A DNA stretch of 62,357 nt from Bryobacterales bacterium (lineage in GTDB: Bacteria; Acidobacteriota; Terriglobia; Bryobacterales; UBA6623). Shown here in pieces: positions 9,210-17,734 of the stretch (position 1 is its first letter; every line of letters begins with the position of its first letter). The DNA lies in NCBI GenBank assembly GCA_022823865.1, contig JAJEHF010000127.1, forward strand, positions 1 through 62,357. The letters are read 5' to 3'. Made by a program: the position numbers and the translations under genes. The notes under the pieces were generated by a model that saw only the letters and a list, made by a program, of their open reading frames with translations, was not told where the DNA came from and made no database searches.

Positions 9210-12200
9210 TCACGGGCTGCGCGGCTGGCCTCCGAATCGCAACACTACCATCCTCTTGACGAGCGGACGGATTCGCAAGTCATTGGCGACGGCGAAATCG
9301 TAGAGCGCCTTGTACTCATCTCTTTGGTCTTGGTATACCCGCAGCGGGCGATGGAACAGCATGTCGTGATGATGGTTGATGAATGCGCGCACGAACCGCT
9401 CCTTGCGAACCACCTGGGAGGCGAACGCGCTGAGGCCATCTCCTTTGAACGGATAGTCTGGAACGACGCCCCGGTCGCTGTCGTCAATCGGCTGGTGGTC
9501 GTCATCCACGGTGCGGTAGTGCCCGTGGACATCCCAACGCTCTCTCTGGTAGGCCAGAGGCGTTAGCAACTTGTGGCAGGAGTAGCAAATGCTGCTGGGA
9601 TCCGTCGTGCTGACGACTTCGTCGCGGGCATCTTCGACCGCTTCGGACACCTCGAATTGCACGCCCAAGGCGAATGTCAGCACTTGGGCGGGATAGGTGA
9701 ACTTCGGAAGGCCTGGCTTGCCTTCCAAATAGCCCTCCATCGTCAGGAATCCGGTGGGGCCGTGGACGGGTCGGCGCTCGATCTTTTGCCAATCCGGGCT
9801 GACCGTGTAGTCGGCGGTAAACAGCTCTCGGTAGGACACGTCGTTCGTCGCGACGTAGGTCCAGAGCCGCGCCGGTTCGTCGCTCGCCGGCGTGCCGCGC
9901 GACCGGAAAACTCCGCGGGCTCGATGGAAGAAGAACTCCCGAAATTCCTCGGACGACAGATAGGCGTCGATCAAGGGCTCGATCTGCCCAGCCCTCAAGA
10001 AGCGCCGCAGCTCGTCGTTGGTCGGAATTCTCCCCACCAGGTCGAGCGCGACCCGGACGAGCTTCCGTGCAGGCGCCGCGTTCCGGTTGTCGGTCGGCAT
10101 CACGAACTCGGGATGCTGAAGCAGAGCTTCAATCAGCCCTGCCCAGCCCGGGCGAGGAGATTGCAGCGAGGGCACGGCAAAGCGGGGTGTCGGCGTGGCA
10201 GCGCCCTCGATGCGGAGACCGAGATCGCTGGCGTCATGGGTCCAGCGGAACGACAGCTGTTCGCCCCCGGGATGGTAGGTCCCGGTGGCGTTGAGGAGCG
10301 CGGTCTCGCCAACATTGAAAGCCGGCGGTGCCTCCACGAACGCCACGGGAGCGAACGAACTTCCATGAACGTCGAACGGGACCCAATCGGCATGGGTGTG
10401 CCCTCCGGGCGTCCACACGTGCACGCTGTACCATCCAGGGCGGTACTCCCCGCCTTGCACGGGCCGGTAGCGGGCCCAGACTCGCTTGGAGGGATCGACA
10501 GTCTGATCCTTGATCGGTTCCCCGCTCTTGGCGGGAGGGTAGTGCAAGATATCCTCGCCGTACATCCGGCCCCGGCCTGGCAGGTCTTGCACGAGCTTGT
10601 CCGCAGCCCAGCCACTGGAAGCCTCAAAGGCGTGTTCCGAAGAGTTGTCCACTACTATTTCCTGCCCCCCGCCGAGCGGGACGAACTTCACTGCGTCGGC
10701 GACGATGACCTTGGACGCGGAATCCACCCCTCGGTTGCTGACTTCGACGAAGTCGTCCGGCCCTTCGAGCAGGACCTTTGCGAGGATCAGTTCCCACTGC
10801 GTCTCACCTTTCTCGTCAAGCGTGCTCTCGGACTGGTCCAGAAACGTCGTTGCAAAGCCCGGCGCCCGCCGCCTGTCTTGTATGCCGGAGACGGCAGCCA
10901 CACTCGCTGAATGAATTTCCACCAGAGCCGAGGTAGCTGCCCGAGGGACCCTCGGCCAGCTCAGGTAGACGTTGTACTCGCCGTCTTCAGGTATTCGCAG
11001 CGCGACAGTGGCAGATGCCAAGCGGTTATCCACGGTGCGCCGCTCTAGATGGTTGCTTCCCACCACATCGAGATCCATGTCGTACTTCTTCTTTGGCTCG
11101 CCCGCCCGGCTGCGCTCCCCATCCTTTGCAACCGGCTCCCACTCGCCGGAAAACGTACATTCGGGGTCGAGATTGTCGAGGACGACTGCCTGATCCGATT
11201 CGATGCCGTTGAGGACCCGTACGAACCGCACGGCATCAAAGACCGTTATGTGGTTTCCGGGGCGGGCCACCAGGCGGACGAGGTGGTCAGGATTGGAAGA
11301 CTCGAATGCGAAGGGGAGGTCCCCCACGCGAACCCATGGACTGTTGTCCGGCTCCGAAGTCTGGTCAATCAAGTACCGCGACACGGAAGCCTTGGCAGAG
11401 TCGAGGGCAACGTCGACTTGGCGGCGATCCCGGCGTCCATCGGGGTCCTCGACGTTGAGGGTGAAGCGCACGATTCTGCGGTCCTCGGTACGGCCCTGCA
11501 GGTCTCTCACCAGGCGCAAGGCCCGGTCGATCTCAGCCTCGGATGGCTCGGAGAAAAGAATCCGCTGGTAAAGCGTCCGCACGTTGCGGACGGCGGCCCT
11601 TCTTGTACGGTCAACGAAGATGTCCGGATCGAATCCTTCGAAGAGCACCTCGCGGGGTGCGGAAACGAAGCGCCGTGCCAGCTCCCGTGCGATTTCTTGC
11701 AGGGCGGCGACATAGCTCGCGGTCATCGTGCGGGTCTGGTCGAAACTGCTGCGGAAGTCCGCCCCGCCCAAGGCCTGAGCTTTGTTGCTGAACAGGTCGT
11801 CCCCTGAGGCGGCGAGCCATTCGGATCCGAAGAGGGTCTCAACGGACCGCCTGATCTGGAAATAGCTCTGGCGCCGCTGTGACCGGTCCGACTGTTCCTC
11901 TCCGTCGAACGGGAGCAGGAGGCTGCTGGGGAACCGTTCGTCAAGTTGATCGCCGGCCCCAAGGCTCTCGCGATCCAGCCTTTCAGCTAGGTCTCTGGCA
12001 AACCCTGCGATGTTGGCGATCTCGGAGTCGTCCAGAGCGCCGGACTTCGGCATGCGCAGGTCAGGATCCTGACTGCCTATTCGGCTAGGGATCGCCATCG
12101 GATCCGAGGGGTCGAGCAATCCCTGTTCCAGCAGCAGGCTGAAGGTGGCGCTGGGCGATTCGAGAACCCGAAAAGTCTGCGACGCCTGAGCGCTATGGCA

Positions 12201-12380
12201 TACCTTGCAGCCATTGTCGCTGCGTGCGAGCACGGGATAGATCTCCGTTCGAAAGCGCTCAGCAAGTTGCGCAAGCGAGCTAGTGCGGTCGACGGATGCG
12301 CTACGGGCGCCTGGGACTGCAGCAAGGAGGGCCAACGTCCAAGCCGCGCCGGTGGCGAGCAAACGCGTCCGAACTTGCAT
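9210..12380 (-). CDS. Large secreted DUF1592/DUF1588-type protein with two c-heme motifs and golvesin-like domains
   Basis: 1056 aa with a Sec signal (LLATGAAWTLALLAAVPGARSA). The first heme site CKVCH is at residues ~58-62 in a Planctomycete-cytochrome-like segment. A DUF1592-like helical block follows (RTLYQRILFSEPSEAEIDRALRL). The middle holds two beta-rich segments resembling golvesin/xanthan-lyase-associated domains (YNVYLSWPRVPRA; VVDNSSEHAFEASSGW), apparently inserted. The C-terminal block has a second heme motif CYSCH at ~930 and the KLLTPLAYQRERWDVHG signature of DUF1588/DUF1585-type ends. It probably acts outside the cytoplasm on a polymeric or surface-bound substrate. The 185-bp gap to the DUF1501-like gene has no gene. 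A long antisense open frame (9573-10910) is a codon-bias shadow. Confidence 0.82.
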   Translation of the reverse strand: MQVRTRLLATGAAWTLALLAAVPGARSASVDRTSSLAQLAERFRTEIYPVLARSDNGCKVCHSAQASQTFRVLESPSATFSLLLEQGLLDPSDPMAIPSRIGSQDPDLRMPKSGALDDSEIANIAGFARDLAERLDRESLGAGDQLDERFPSSLLLPFDGEEQSDRSQRRQSYFQIRRSVETLFGSEWLAASGDDLFSNKAQALGGADFRSSFDQTRTMTASYVAALQEIARELARRFVSAPREVLFEGFDPDIFVDRTRRAAVRNVRTLYQRILFSEPSEAEIDRALRLVRDLQGRTEDRRIVRFTLNVEDPDGRRDRRQVDVALDSAKASVSRYLIDQTSEPDNSPWVRVGDLPFAFESSNPDHLVRLVARPGNHITVFDAVRFVRVLNGIESDQAVVLDNLDPECTFSGEWEPVAKDGERSRAGEPKKKYDMDLDVVGSNHLERRTVDNRLASATVALRIPEDGEYNVYLSWPRVPRAATSALVEIHSASVAAVSGIQDRRRAPGFATTFLDQSESTLDEKGETQWELILAKVLLEGPDDFVEVSNRGVDSASKVIVADAVKFVPLGGGQEIVVDNSSEHAFEASSGWAADKLVQDLPGRGRMYGEDILHYPPAKSGEPIKDQTVDPSKRVWARYRPVQGGEYRPGWYSVHVWTPGGHTHADWVPFDVHGSSFAPVAFVEAPPAFNVGETALLNATGTYHPGGEQLSFRWTHDASDLGLRIEGAATPTPRFAVPSLQSPRPGWAGLIEALLQHPEFVMPTDNRNAAPARKLVRVALDLVGRIPTNDELRRFLRAGQIEPLIDAYLSSEEFREFFFHRARGVFRSRGTPASDEPARLWTYVATNDVSYRELFTADYTVSPDWQKIERRPVHGPTGFLTMEGYLEGKPGLPKFTYPAQVLTFALGVQFEVSEAVEDARDEVVSTTDPSSICYSCHKLLTPLAYQRERWDVHGHYRTVDDDHQPIDDSDRGVVPDYPFKGDGLSAFASQVVRKERFVRAFINHHHDMLFHRPLRVYQDQRDEYKALYDFAVANDLRIRPLVKRMVVLRFGGQPRSP

Positions 12381-12532
12381 CTCCCCGTGGCTGGCGGGAG
12401 CCAGTCCCGACTAGCGTAGCTACTTCCCACGCCCGGTGTCACCGCCATTCTTGGGCGGGTGCGCACAATTGGCGAGAAGATCCGGAAGGAACTTCGCGCC
12501 CGCGACCTAGAATTCGATTACGCTGGGGACAA

Positions 12533-13435
12533 ATGCAAGAGAAGATTCGAAACATGTTGTCGAGACGCGAAGCGCTTGGCTCGCTGGCCTTGTTGCCGTC
12601 TGTCGCCTTAGCCGGCACTCCGCGAGCGGGCGGCGGGGACCCGAGGCTCAAGACTGCGATCTGTGCCTATTCCTTCCGCAAGGCGCTTGGGGACGGATCG
12701 CTGAGCTATCTGGACTTGGTGGACATGGCTGTCGAGCACGGCATCGACGGCATCGATTCGACTGTGTATTGGTTTCCTCGCGAGAACCTGGGCGGGTTTC
12801 TCGCTGCGTTCCGCCGCAAAGCCTACCTCGCGGCGGTCGAACTGCCGAGCATTGCGATACGTACCGACCTCTGCCGCCCCGACGCGCGCGCCAAGGACAG
12901 GGAAGTGGCGTGGCTGCGGCACTGGGTGGATGTCTCGCACGAACTTGGCTCGAGCCACATCCGCGTGTTCGGCGGCAACGTGCCGGAGGGAAGCTCGGAG
13001 GACGAGGCCGCTAAGTGGGTGGCGGAGATCCTCATGCGGGCCGGAGACTACGCGGCTGGCAAGGGAGTCGTGCTCGGATTGGAGAACCACGGTGGCATCA
13101 CCGCGCGGGCCGAGCGCATCATCCAGATCGTGCGCGCCGTCGACCATCCGAACGTCGGCATCAATCTCGACACAGGGAATTTCCGCAGCGATCCGTACCG
13201 GCAGATCGAGATGTGCCTGCCCTACGCCGTGAATTCGCAATTCAAGGTCGACATCAGGGACGAACAGGGCAACCACACGCCCTCGGACTGGGATCGCATC
13301 GTCCGGATGTTTGCCGACGCGGGCTACCGCGGCTACTTGGCCTTGGAGTACGAGGCGGCCGAGGATCCTTTTGTTGCCGTACCGCGCCATCTTGCCCGAC
13401 TGCGGAACTTGGCCGCGAAGTACGGACAGGCTTGA
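12533..13435 (+). CDS. Tat-exported sugar phosphate isomerase/epimerase (xylose-isomerase-like TIM barrel)
   Basis: 300 aa from ATG 12533, preceded by GGGGAC; ATG 12554 is the alternative. The N-terminus MLSRREALGSLALLPSVALAG looks like a Tat-type signal. The rest fits the AP-endonuclease-2 / xylose-isomerase-like barrel: AICAYSFRK, HGIDGIDSTVYWFP, SHIRVFGGNVPEG, GLENHGG, VGINLDTGNF and YLALEYEAAEDP, where the E, D and E residues are the usual divalent-metal ligands. The frame is open further upstream (to 12296) but that part overlaps the divergent DUF1592 gene. It points away from the cytochrome cluster and converges with the TPR gene, with a gap of only 9 bp. Substrate is unknown, but a secreted member suggests action on an extracytoplasmic sugar derivative. 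Confidence 0.85.
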   Translation: MQEKIRNMLSRREALGSLALLPSVALAGTPRAGGGDPRLKTAICAYSFRKALGDGSLSYLDLVDMAVEHGIDGIDSTVYWFPRENLGGFLAAFRRKAYLAAVELPSIAIRTDLCRPDARAKDREVAWLRHWVDVSHELGSSHIRVFGGNVPEGSSEDEAAKWVAEILMRAGDYAAGKGVVLGLENHGGITARAERIIQIVRAVDHPNVGINLDTGNFRSDPYRQIEMCLPYAVNSQFKVDIRDEQGNHTPSDWDRIVRMFADAGYRGYLALEYEAAEDPFVAVPRHLARLRNLAAKYGQA

Positions 13436-13444
13436 GCGGACGAG

Positions 13445-14512
13445 CTAGTCGGGAAACGGTCGCGACTGCACGGCTTCTAGAAACGCCGGGTTCTGGCGCC
13501 GCAGCTTCAGCGACAGTTCCTTCTCCTCGCGCGCCTTGGCCCGATCGCGCAGCCGGAAATGGACTTGTGAGAGCAGCAGGTGCGGCTGCGGATGGCGCGG
13601 CTCCAGTTTCACCGCGGCATCAAGCGCGTCGAGGGCCGCTTCCCAGTCCTTCAGGCCGATGTGTGCGCGGGCCAGGGCGATCCGGGCAGGCATGTAGTCG
13701 GACCGGAGCTCGACAGCCCTTCGCAGCGGTGCCAAGGCATCCGCGTGCCGAGCCTGCTTGACGAGCCAATCTCCGTAGAAGAAGTGCGGTTCCTCATAGC
13801 CCGGGTCGAGTTCCATGGCTCGGCGGAGCAGCGGCAGCGCCTCGTCGAAGCGACCATCCTTTTGCAGGTGCCACGCAAGCTCGAAATTGGCGCGCGCCGA
13901 GGCCGGGAATCGCTCGGCGGCCTGGGATGCCAGACCGAGTCCCTCGCTGAGGTTGCCCGCTTCCCGCAGCGCGTGGATCGCCATGTAGTGCAAGTCCTCG
14001 ATCCCGGGCTGTAACCGCAGCGCCCGCACGGCGACTTCCGCCGCCTCGCGGTGGTAGCGCCCCTTGCCGTACTCCACCGCCATGATCTGCATGAGCTTGA
14101 AGTGGTCGGGTCGTTGCTCGAGCGCGTTCCTCCAAGCCTGTAGGGCTTCGTCGCCCCGCCGGAGCTTCTGTGCGACCACGCCGCGCAGGTAGTGGGCGTT
14201 GAAGTCGTCCGGGTTGGCCTCCGTCGCGCGCGCCAGCACTGGCGCGGCCTGTTCGAATTGGCCCGCCGAGAAGTGCATGTAGCCGAGATTGAACAAAGCG
14301 GGAAAGTAGTCCGGGGAGACCTCTAGCGCCTGCCGCCAGAGCTTGGCCGCCTCTTGTGGCTGGCCGCCTTGAGCGAGCGCCAGCCCGCGGTCGGTAAGCG
14401 CGGCCGCGTCACCCGCTTGCGCTAGGCCCGGGATTGGAACGGCCGCGGCGAGAAGTCCGCCTAGCACTGCTGCCGCGCAGCACGACGCGAATCCGGGCCC
14501 GGTGGCGGTCAT
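13445..14512 (-). CDS. Secreted TPR-repeat protein
   Basis: 355 aa. A signal peptide (AAAVLGGLLAAAVPIPGLAQA) is followed by eight or so TPR units with no other domain: FPALFNLGYMHFSAGQFEQAAPVLARA, FNAHYLRGVVAQKLRRGDEALQAW and EPHFFYGDWLVKQARHADALAPL-type repeats. The ATG overlaps the stop of the upstream CRTAC1 gene (ATGA), so the pair forms one transcription unit. This mirrors the TPR/CRTAC1 adjacency at 2.5-6.2 kb, supporting a functional pairing of these two families; the role is otherwise unknown. It ends 9 bp from the end of the convergent isomerase gene. Confidence 0.88.
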   Translation of the reverse strand: MTATGPGFASCCAAAVLGGLLAAAVPIPGLAQAGDAAALTDRGLALAQGGQPQEAAKLWRQALEVSPDYFPALFNLGYMHFSAGQFEQAAPVLARATEANPDDFNAHYLRGVVAQKLRRGDEALQAWRNALEQRPDHFKLMQIMAVEYGKGRYHREAAEVAVRALRLQPGIEDLHYMAIHALREAGNLSEGLGLASQAAERFPASARANFELAWHLQKDGRFDEALPLLRRAMELDPGYEEPHFFYGDWLVKQARHADALAPLRRAVELRSDYMPARIALARAHIGLKDWEAALDALDAAVKLEPRHPQPHLLLSQVHFRLRDRAKAREEKELSLKLRRQNPAFLEAVQSRPFPD

Positions 14513-16260
14513 GGCTGAGCCTTGGCCGCGCCGGAGCCTTCGACTAGTAGCCAGTCAGCATCGGCCTGTACTCCCGGAAACGCCTCTTCTGCGCCGCTGG
14601 GCCAGCGGACGAGAATCGACTCGACCGCAGCTGCTTGCCCAAGCCCGAAGTGGGCCCGCAGATCGTTGTGCGAGACATAGCTCGACTGGCTCATCACGGC
14701 ACGGCTCTGGCTGCTCTCCCCCGTCTTGATGGTGATCATCGCGCCAATCGCCGAATGGTTGGAGCGAGTGCCTTGGAGCCTAAAGCGGACCCAGTGGCGC
14801 TCGGCACTCAGGTCGTTGCGCAGCAACGAAACCGGGGCGGACATGTTCATCACGAGCACGTCGAGATCGCCGTCGTTGTCGAAATCGCCGAAGGCGGCGC
14901 CTCGGCTGGACCGGATCTGGGCCAGCCCCGGGCCGGCGAGGGACGTCACGTCCTCGAAGCGTTCCCCGGCGAGATTGCGGTACACCAGATTCGACTGCAC
15001 GAACGTTTCGGAGATCTTGGTCTGGTGGTCAAGTTCCGGGTAGACGTGGCCGTTGACCTGGAAGATGTCCTGCCAGCCGTCGTTGTCCAGATCGACGAAC
15101 TCCACGCCCCATCCGACGTACTGCGGATTGGAGGCGAGACCGGCGCGGACGCAGATGTCCTCGAAGTACAGGCCCTCGTTGTTGCGGTAGAGATTGGGAT
15201 AGTCGTCGGCGAAATTCGTCTTCACCAGATCGAGCCAGCCGTCTCCGTCGAAATCGCCGACGCCCACGCCCATGCCGCCTTGCTCGAACCCGTGCTCGTT
15301 GAAGGCCACGCCGGTCTCGGTGGCGTAATCGGTGAAGGTGCCATCGCCGTTGTTGAGGAACAGGATGCTGGGCGTGGAATCGCAGGCGATGTAGATGTCC
15401 TGCCAGCCGTCCCCGTCAAAGTCAGCCGCCGCCGCCGTGAAGGCGTAATAGTCCCGTACGTCGCGCACCCCGGACGACTCGCTGACGTCCTCGAAGCGGC
15501 CGTCGCCGAGATTGCGGTAGAGAGTGACATTGCCGAATGGCAGGCCGCGCGGCCCGCAGTAAACCGGCATTCCCTTCCACTCGCAGTTCGAGGTCTTGCC
15601 CGGCGGGGGCGCGGTCTTCGGGTCGAATTGCTGGTACTGAGTCACCAGCAGGTCGAGCAGGCCGTCGCGGTCGTAGTCGACGAAGGTGCAACCCGAGCTC
15701 CACTGCTGCTGCGATCCTGCCACGCCTGCTTTGGCTGCAATCTCCGAGAAGGTGCCGTCGCCATTGTTGCGGTACAGGGCGTCGGGACCCCAATAGGCCA
15801 CGAACAGATCGGTCGTCCCGCTGTTGTCAAAATCGCCGGCACAGACCGCGCTGCCCCAGCCCGAGCGCTGCAACCCGCTCGAGGCGGTCACATCTTCGAA
15901 GCCGTCTTCTCCGACATTGCGATAGAGACGGTTTGAGGGGGTGTCCGCATCGGGGAACCCTTCCAAGCGCGAGCCATTGACCAAGAAGGCGTCTAGCCTC
16001 GAGTCACCGTCGTAGTCGACGAATGCCAGTCCCGAGCCGTTGGATTCGATGATGTAGCGCTTCGCCTCCGTGCCGCCGTAGGTGAACTCCAGATCGAGGC
16101 CCAACTCCCCGGCCACGTCGCTGAAGCCCGCGTGCCAAGGCAGTCCGGAAGCTTGGGCTGCCTTTACGGGCTGGGCATTGGAGCTAGCGACGCCCTGGGC
16201 TCTAAGGGCGCTTGGCAGCAGGGCCGCCAAGCAGAGCGGCAGCAACGACAGGCCTCGCAT
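14509..16260 (-). CDS. CRTAC1 family protein (FG-GAP/VCBS + ASPIC/UnbV), secreted
   Basis: 583 aa, third CRTAC1 protein of the window. A Sec signal (LLPLCLAALLPSALRAQG) precedes ~10 FG-GAP units with calcium loops DYDGDSRLD, DFDNSGTTD, DYDRDGLLD, DFDGDGWQD, DLDNDGWQD and DFDNDGDLD. The C-terminus is ASPIC/UnbV (VMSQSSYVSHNDLRAHFGLGQ, VRWPSG). The central stretch CEWKGMPVYCGPRGLPFG is shared nearly word for word with the other two paralogues, with conserved cysteines likely to form a disulfide. It forms an operon with the TPR gene through a 4-base overlap. Extracellular; function undetermined. Confidence 0.9.
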   Translation of the reverse strand: MRGLSLLPLCLAALLPSALRAQGVASSNAQPVKAAQASGLPWHAGFSDVAGELGLDLEFTYGGTEAKRYIIESNGSGLAFVDYDGDSRLDAFLVNGSRLEGFPDADTPSNRLYRNVGEDGFEDVTASSGLQRSGWGSAVCAGDFDNSGTTDLFVAYWGPDALYRNNGDGTFSEIAAKAGVAGSQQQWSSGCTFVDYDRDGLLDLLVTQYQQFDPKTAPPPGKTSNCEWKGMPVYCGPRGLPFGNVTLYRNLGDGRFEDVSESSGVRDVRDYYAFTAAAADFDGDGWQDIYIACDSTPSILFLNNGDGTFTDYATETGVAFNEHGFEQGGMGVGVGDFDGDGWLDLVKTNFADDYPNLYRNNEGLYFEDICVRAGLASNPQYVGWGVEFVDLDNDGWQDIFQVNGHVYPELDHQTKISETFVQSNLVYRNLAGERFEDVTSLAGPGLAQIRSSRGAAFGDFDNDGDLDVLVMNMSAPVSLLRNDLSAERHWVRFRLQGTRSNHSAIGAMITIKTGESSQSRAVMSQSSYVSHNDLRAHFGLGQAAAVESILVRWPSGAEEAFPGVQADADWLLVEGSGAAKAQP

Positions 16261-16626
16261 AGGGCAAGCAGAACGGCCTCGAATCCTGAGTATGGCATAG
16301 CTTCCGATGATCGATGTCCACCGCTAGCTTCCGATGGTCGTTTGACTGAGTTCATCGGCCATCTTTGTCGTGCGCTGCAGGCAGGTTCAGTCCGCATTGG
16401 GCGCGACACCGGCCTGCCAGCCGCCGCTCCCGCCAGCGGCAGCACGTGTAGCTAGCTTCCCGTCATTTTCCGAGAACGCGATACGCGTTCCTTCGAGGTA
16501 GTACTCCAGCAAGATCGCTAGGCGCGGAGGTGCTTTCTCCGCGAGCCTGTTCGCATTGATCTTCGACGCCCCACGGGTCTCCGTGGTAGACATTCGGCTG
16601 TCATGATTGAATTCGGAACGTTCTGA
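16261..16626. other. Intergenic stretch, no convincing gene
   Basis: About 365 bases lie between the CRTAC1 start and the transposase remnant. It may hold the promoter of the minus-strand CRTAC1-TPR operon, but I see no clear -35/-10 pair. A 68-codon minus-strand frame (16387-16593) looks protein-like in composition but has no ribosome binding site or recognisable family. Confidence 0.4.
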
Positions 16627-16837
16627 TATAACCAGATTCGGAATCTGCTCGACGGTCTCGCCCCCTCCTTCTTTGCCGACCTGTTCCCCCTCTGGCTCGG
16701 TACTGTCCTTGACCGCGGCGATCTCGACCCCTTGCTGCGCCTCGACAGCCGTCTGCTAGTAACCATCGACGGGATTCAGTTCCATTGCACGGGCTACATC
16801 CGTTACGACCGGGACTCGAGAACTCGAGAAATCGACA

Positions 16838-16866
16838 TTGACAGCGCCTGGACCGGCAGCTACACT
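16838..16866 (+). promoter_or_regulatory. Sigma70-type promoter of the NYN gene
   Basis: A perfect -35 box TTGACA (16838-16843), a 17-base spacer and TACACT (16861-16866). Transcription would start near 16873, giving a leader of about 90 nt in front of the NYN start at 16963. The promoter is inside degraded transposase sequence. Confidence 0.6.
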
Positions 16867-16920
16867 ACATGCAGTTATACCCCCCCGGCAAAAGAACAAC
16901 GCTGTCGGGAGTTAAACCCC

Positions 16921-16944
16921 CAGGGAGCCGGTTCCGGCTCCCTG
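16921..16944 (+). other. 11-bp leader hairpin upstream of NYN gene
   Basis: Perfect inverted repeat CAGGGAGCCGG-TT-CCGGCTCCCTG, ending 18 nt before the NYN ATG and preceded by the octamer GCTGTCGG (16902-16909). It could be read as an intrinsic terminator (a CTCTTT tract follows), but the T-run is poor. The same arrangement occurs before the second NYN gene (27603-27628), so a leader RNA structure is more likely. Confidence 0.6.
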
Positions 16945-16962
16945 CTCTTTACTAATGCGAGG

Positions 16963-17559
16963 ATGCGCGTTCGAATCCTAGTAGATTTCTGGAACCTGCA
17001 GCTTGCATGGAACGATTTTCACCAATCACGCCCTAAGATTCCGTGGGACTCTCGGTTCACCGATGTCCTTACAAGGCATGCTGGCGATGATGCGGTCTAC
17101 ACCGGTTGTCACGTCTATGCGTCGGTCGATCCCAACAAACCGGCCGCAGATGTCCGTCTTCGCCGATTCCTCCACGTAATGCAAGGGTTCCCCGGCTATC
17201 AGGTTATTGTCAAAGAGCGACAGTCGCGAGGGCCTTTCACCTGCCCGCACCAAGACTGCCGCAAGCCCATCTTGGATTGTCCGCATTGTGATCGAGTGCT
17301 TCGGCGCACGGTCGAGAAAGGAGTGGACACGGCACTGGCGACAGATCTAGTTGAACTAGCGGTCGACAATCTGTTCGACTCGGCAATTCTCGTCAGCGCC
17401 GACGCTGATTTCGTGCCAGCGGTGGAGCTTGTTCAGAGGCGGACAGGCAAGCGTGTGATTCACGCATACTTCCGTCCAAGAGGGCAGGAGCTTCGCAACA
17501 CCTGTTGGTCCCACATGTATTTTGATGACTTCATGGACCAATTGATGGGATCCTCTTGA
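16963..17559 (+). CDS. NYN-domain (PIN-like) RNase with zinc-ribbon insert
   Basis: 198 aa. It opens with the NYN strand MRVRILVDFWNLQLAW (D8 is the first catalytic acid). KGVDTALATDLVELA supplies the second acid and VSADADFVPAVELVQRR the third and fourth, so the PIN-like active site looks complete. Between them lies TCPHQDCRKPILDCPHCDR, a four-cysteine probable zinc ribbon inside the domain. I chose ATG 16963 because the NYN fold starts there and the hairpin leader ends 18 nt before; the upstream 77 in-frame codons belong to a transposase remnant. NYN proteins (LabA/DUF88-like) are predicted RNases. It stands alone, with no obvious partner gene. Confidence 0.82.
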   Translation: MRVRILVDFWNLQLAWNDFHQSRPKIPWDSRFTDVLTRHAGDDAVYTGCHVYASVDPNKPAADVRLRRFLHVMQGFPGYQVIVKERQSRGPFTCPHQDCRKPILDCPHCDRVLRRTVEKGVDTALATDLVELAVDNLFDSAILVSADADFVPAVELVQRRTGKRVIHAYFRPRGQELRNTCWSHMYFDDFMDQLMGSS

Positions 17560-17622
17560 ATCGCTGGGCACCCGATTCAGACTCGCGGGGTGGGCCGCAC
17601 TCCCAGTTCTCTACGCGGCACC

Positions 17623-17646
17623 GGGTGCGCGACAATTCTGTGAAAC
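17623..17646 (-). repeat. IS terminal repeat, left copy
   Basis: 24 bases beginning GGGTGCGCGACAATTC, located just beyond the transposase stop. It is the reverse complement of 28302-28325 with one mismatch (T versus C at the 17th base). The two copies face outward around a 10.7-kb segment. Confidence 0.7.
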
Positions 17647-17734
17647 CTACGCTGCGGCGCGGTCTCCCCAGTATTCACTGAAGCGATCGGAGCATTGCGC
17701 GCAGCGGAGGCCGATGATCGCATTGGCTCCCTAT
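17623..17734 (-). mobile_element. Remnant of ISKra4-like element: end of transposase and terminal repeat
   Basis: On the minus strand GANAIIGLRCAQCSDRF and then EYWGDRAAA stop at the TAG 17647-17649. This resembles the last ~28 residues of ISKra4-like transposases (GANAI.ALRC..LSGRF..FWE.RA). The 24 bases 17623-17646 beyond the stop begin GGGTGCGCGACAATTC and match the end of the second remnant at 28302-28325 at 23 of 24 positions, so they are probably the element's terminal repeat. Confidence 0.6.

Larger units (their letters stand above)
16627..16962 (+). pseudogene. ISNCY-type transposase remnant
   Basis: The open frame after TGA 16624-16626 reads NQIRNLLDGLAPSFFADLF and continues to LLRLDSRLLVTIDGIQFHC. 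It lines up with the N-terminal half of ISNCY transposases, whose typical text is (D)NQIRNLLDP..., then LLALDGTEFF..KIHC. FGTF-like sequence just before the stop may be the preceding part (...TLFG...). The start, the catalytic half and the termini are missing. The frame runs on into the NYN gene without a stop, but that gene has its own start and promoter. The NYN promoter lies inside this remnant. Confidence 0.6.

Noticed and set aside
9573..10910. 445-codon plus-strand open frame
   Set aside because: Exactly antisense to the DUF1592-like gene and explained by GC-rich codon bias; no domain, start or ribosome binding site.
12457..12475. Sequence resembling the ISKra4-like end (GGGTGCGCACAATT)
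   Set aside because: Two bases are missing and the similarity stops after AATT; no transposase remains nearby.
14635..15936. 433-codon plus-strand open frame
   Set aside because: Mirror of the CRTAC1 gene; repetitive only because the FG-GAP repeats are repetitive.
16387..16593. Minus-strand 68-aa frame with plausible composition
   Set aside because: No ribosome binding site, no homology I recognise and partly within IS-degraded DNA.
16921..16950. Rho-independent terminator before the NYN gene
   Set aside because: Hairpin is strong but the following CTCTTTACT has no real T-run, and the matching hairpin at 27.6 kb has none; a leader structure explains both better.
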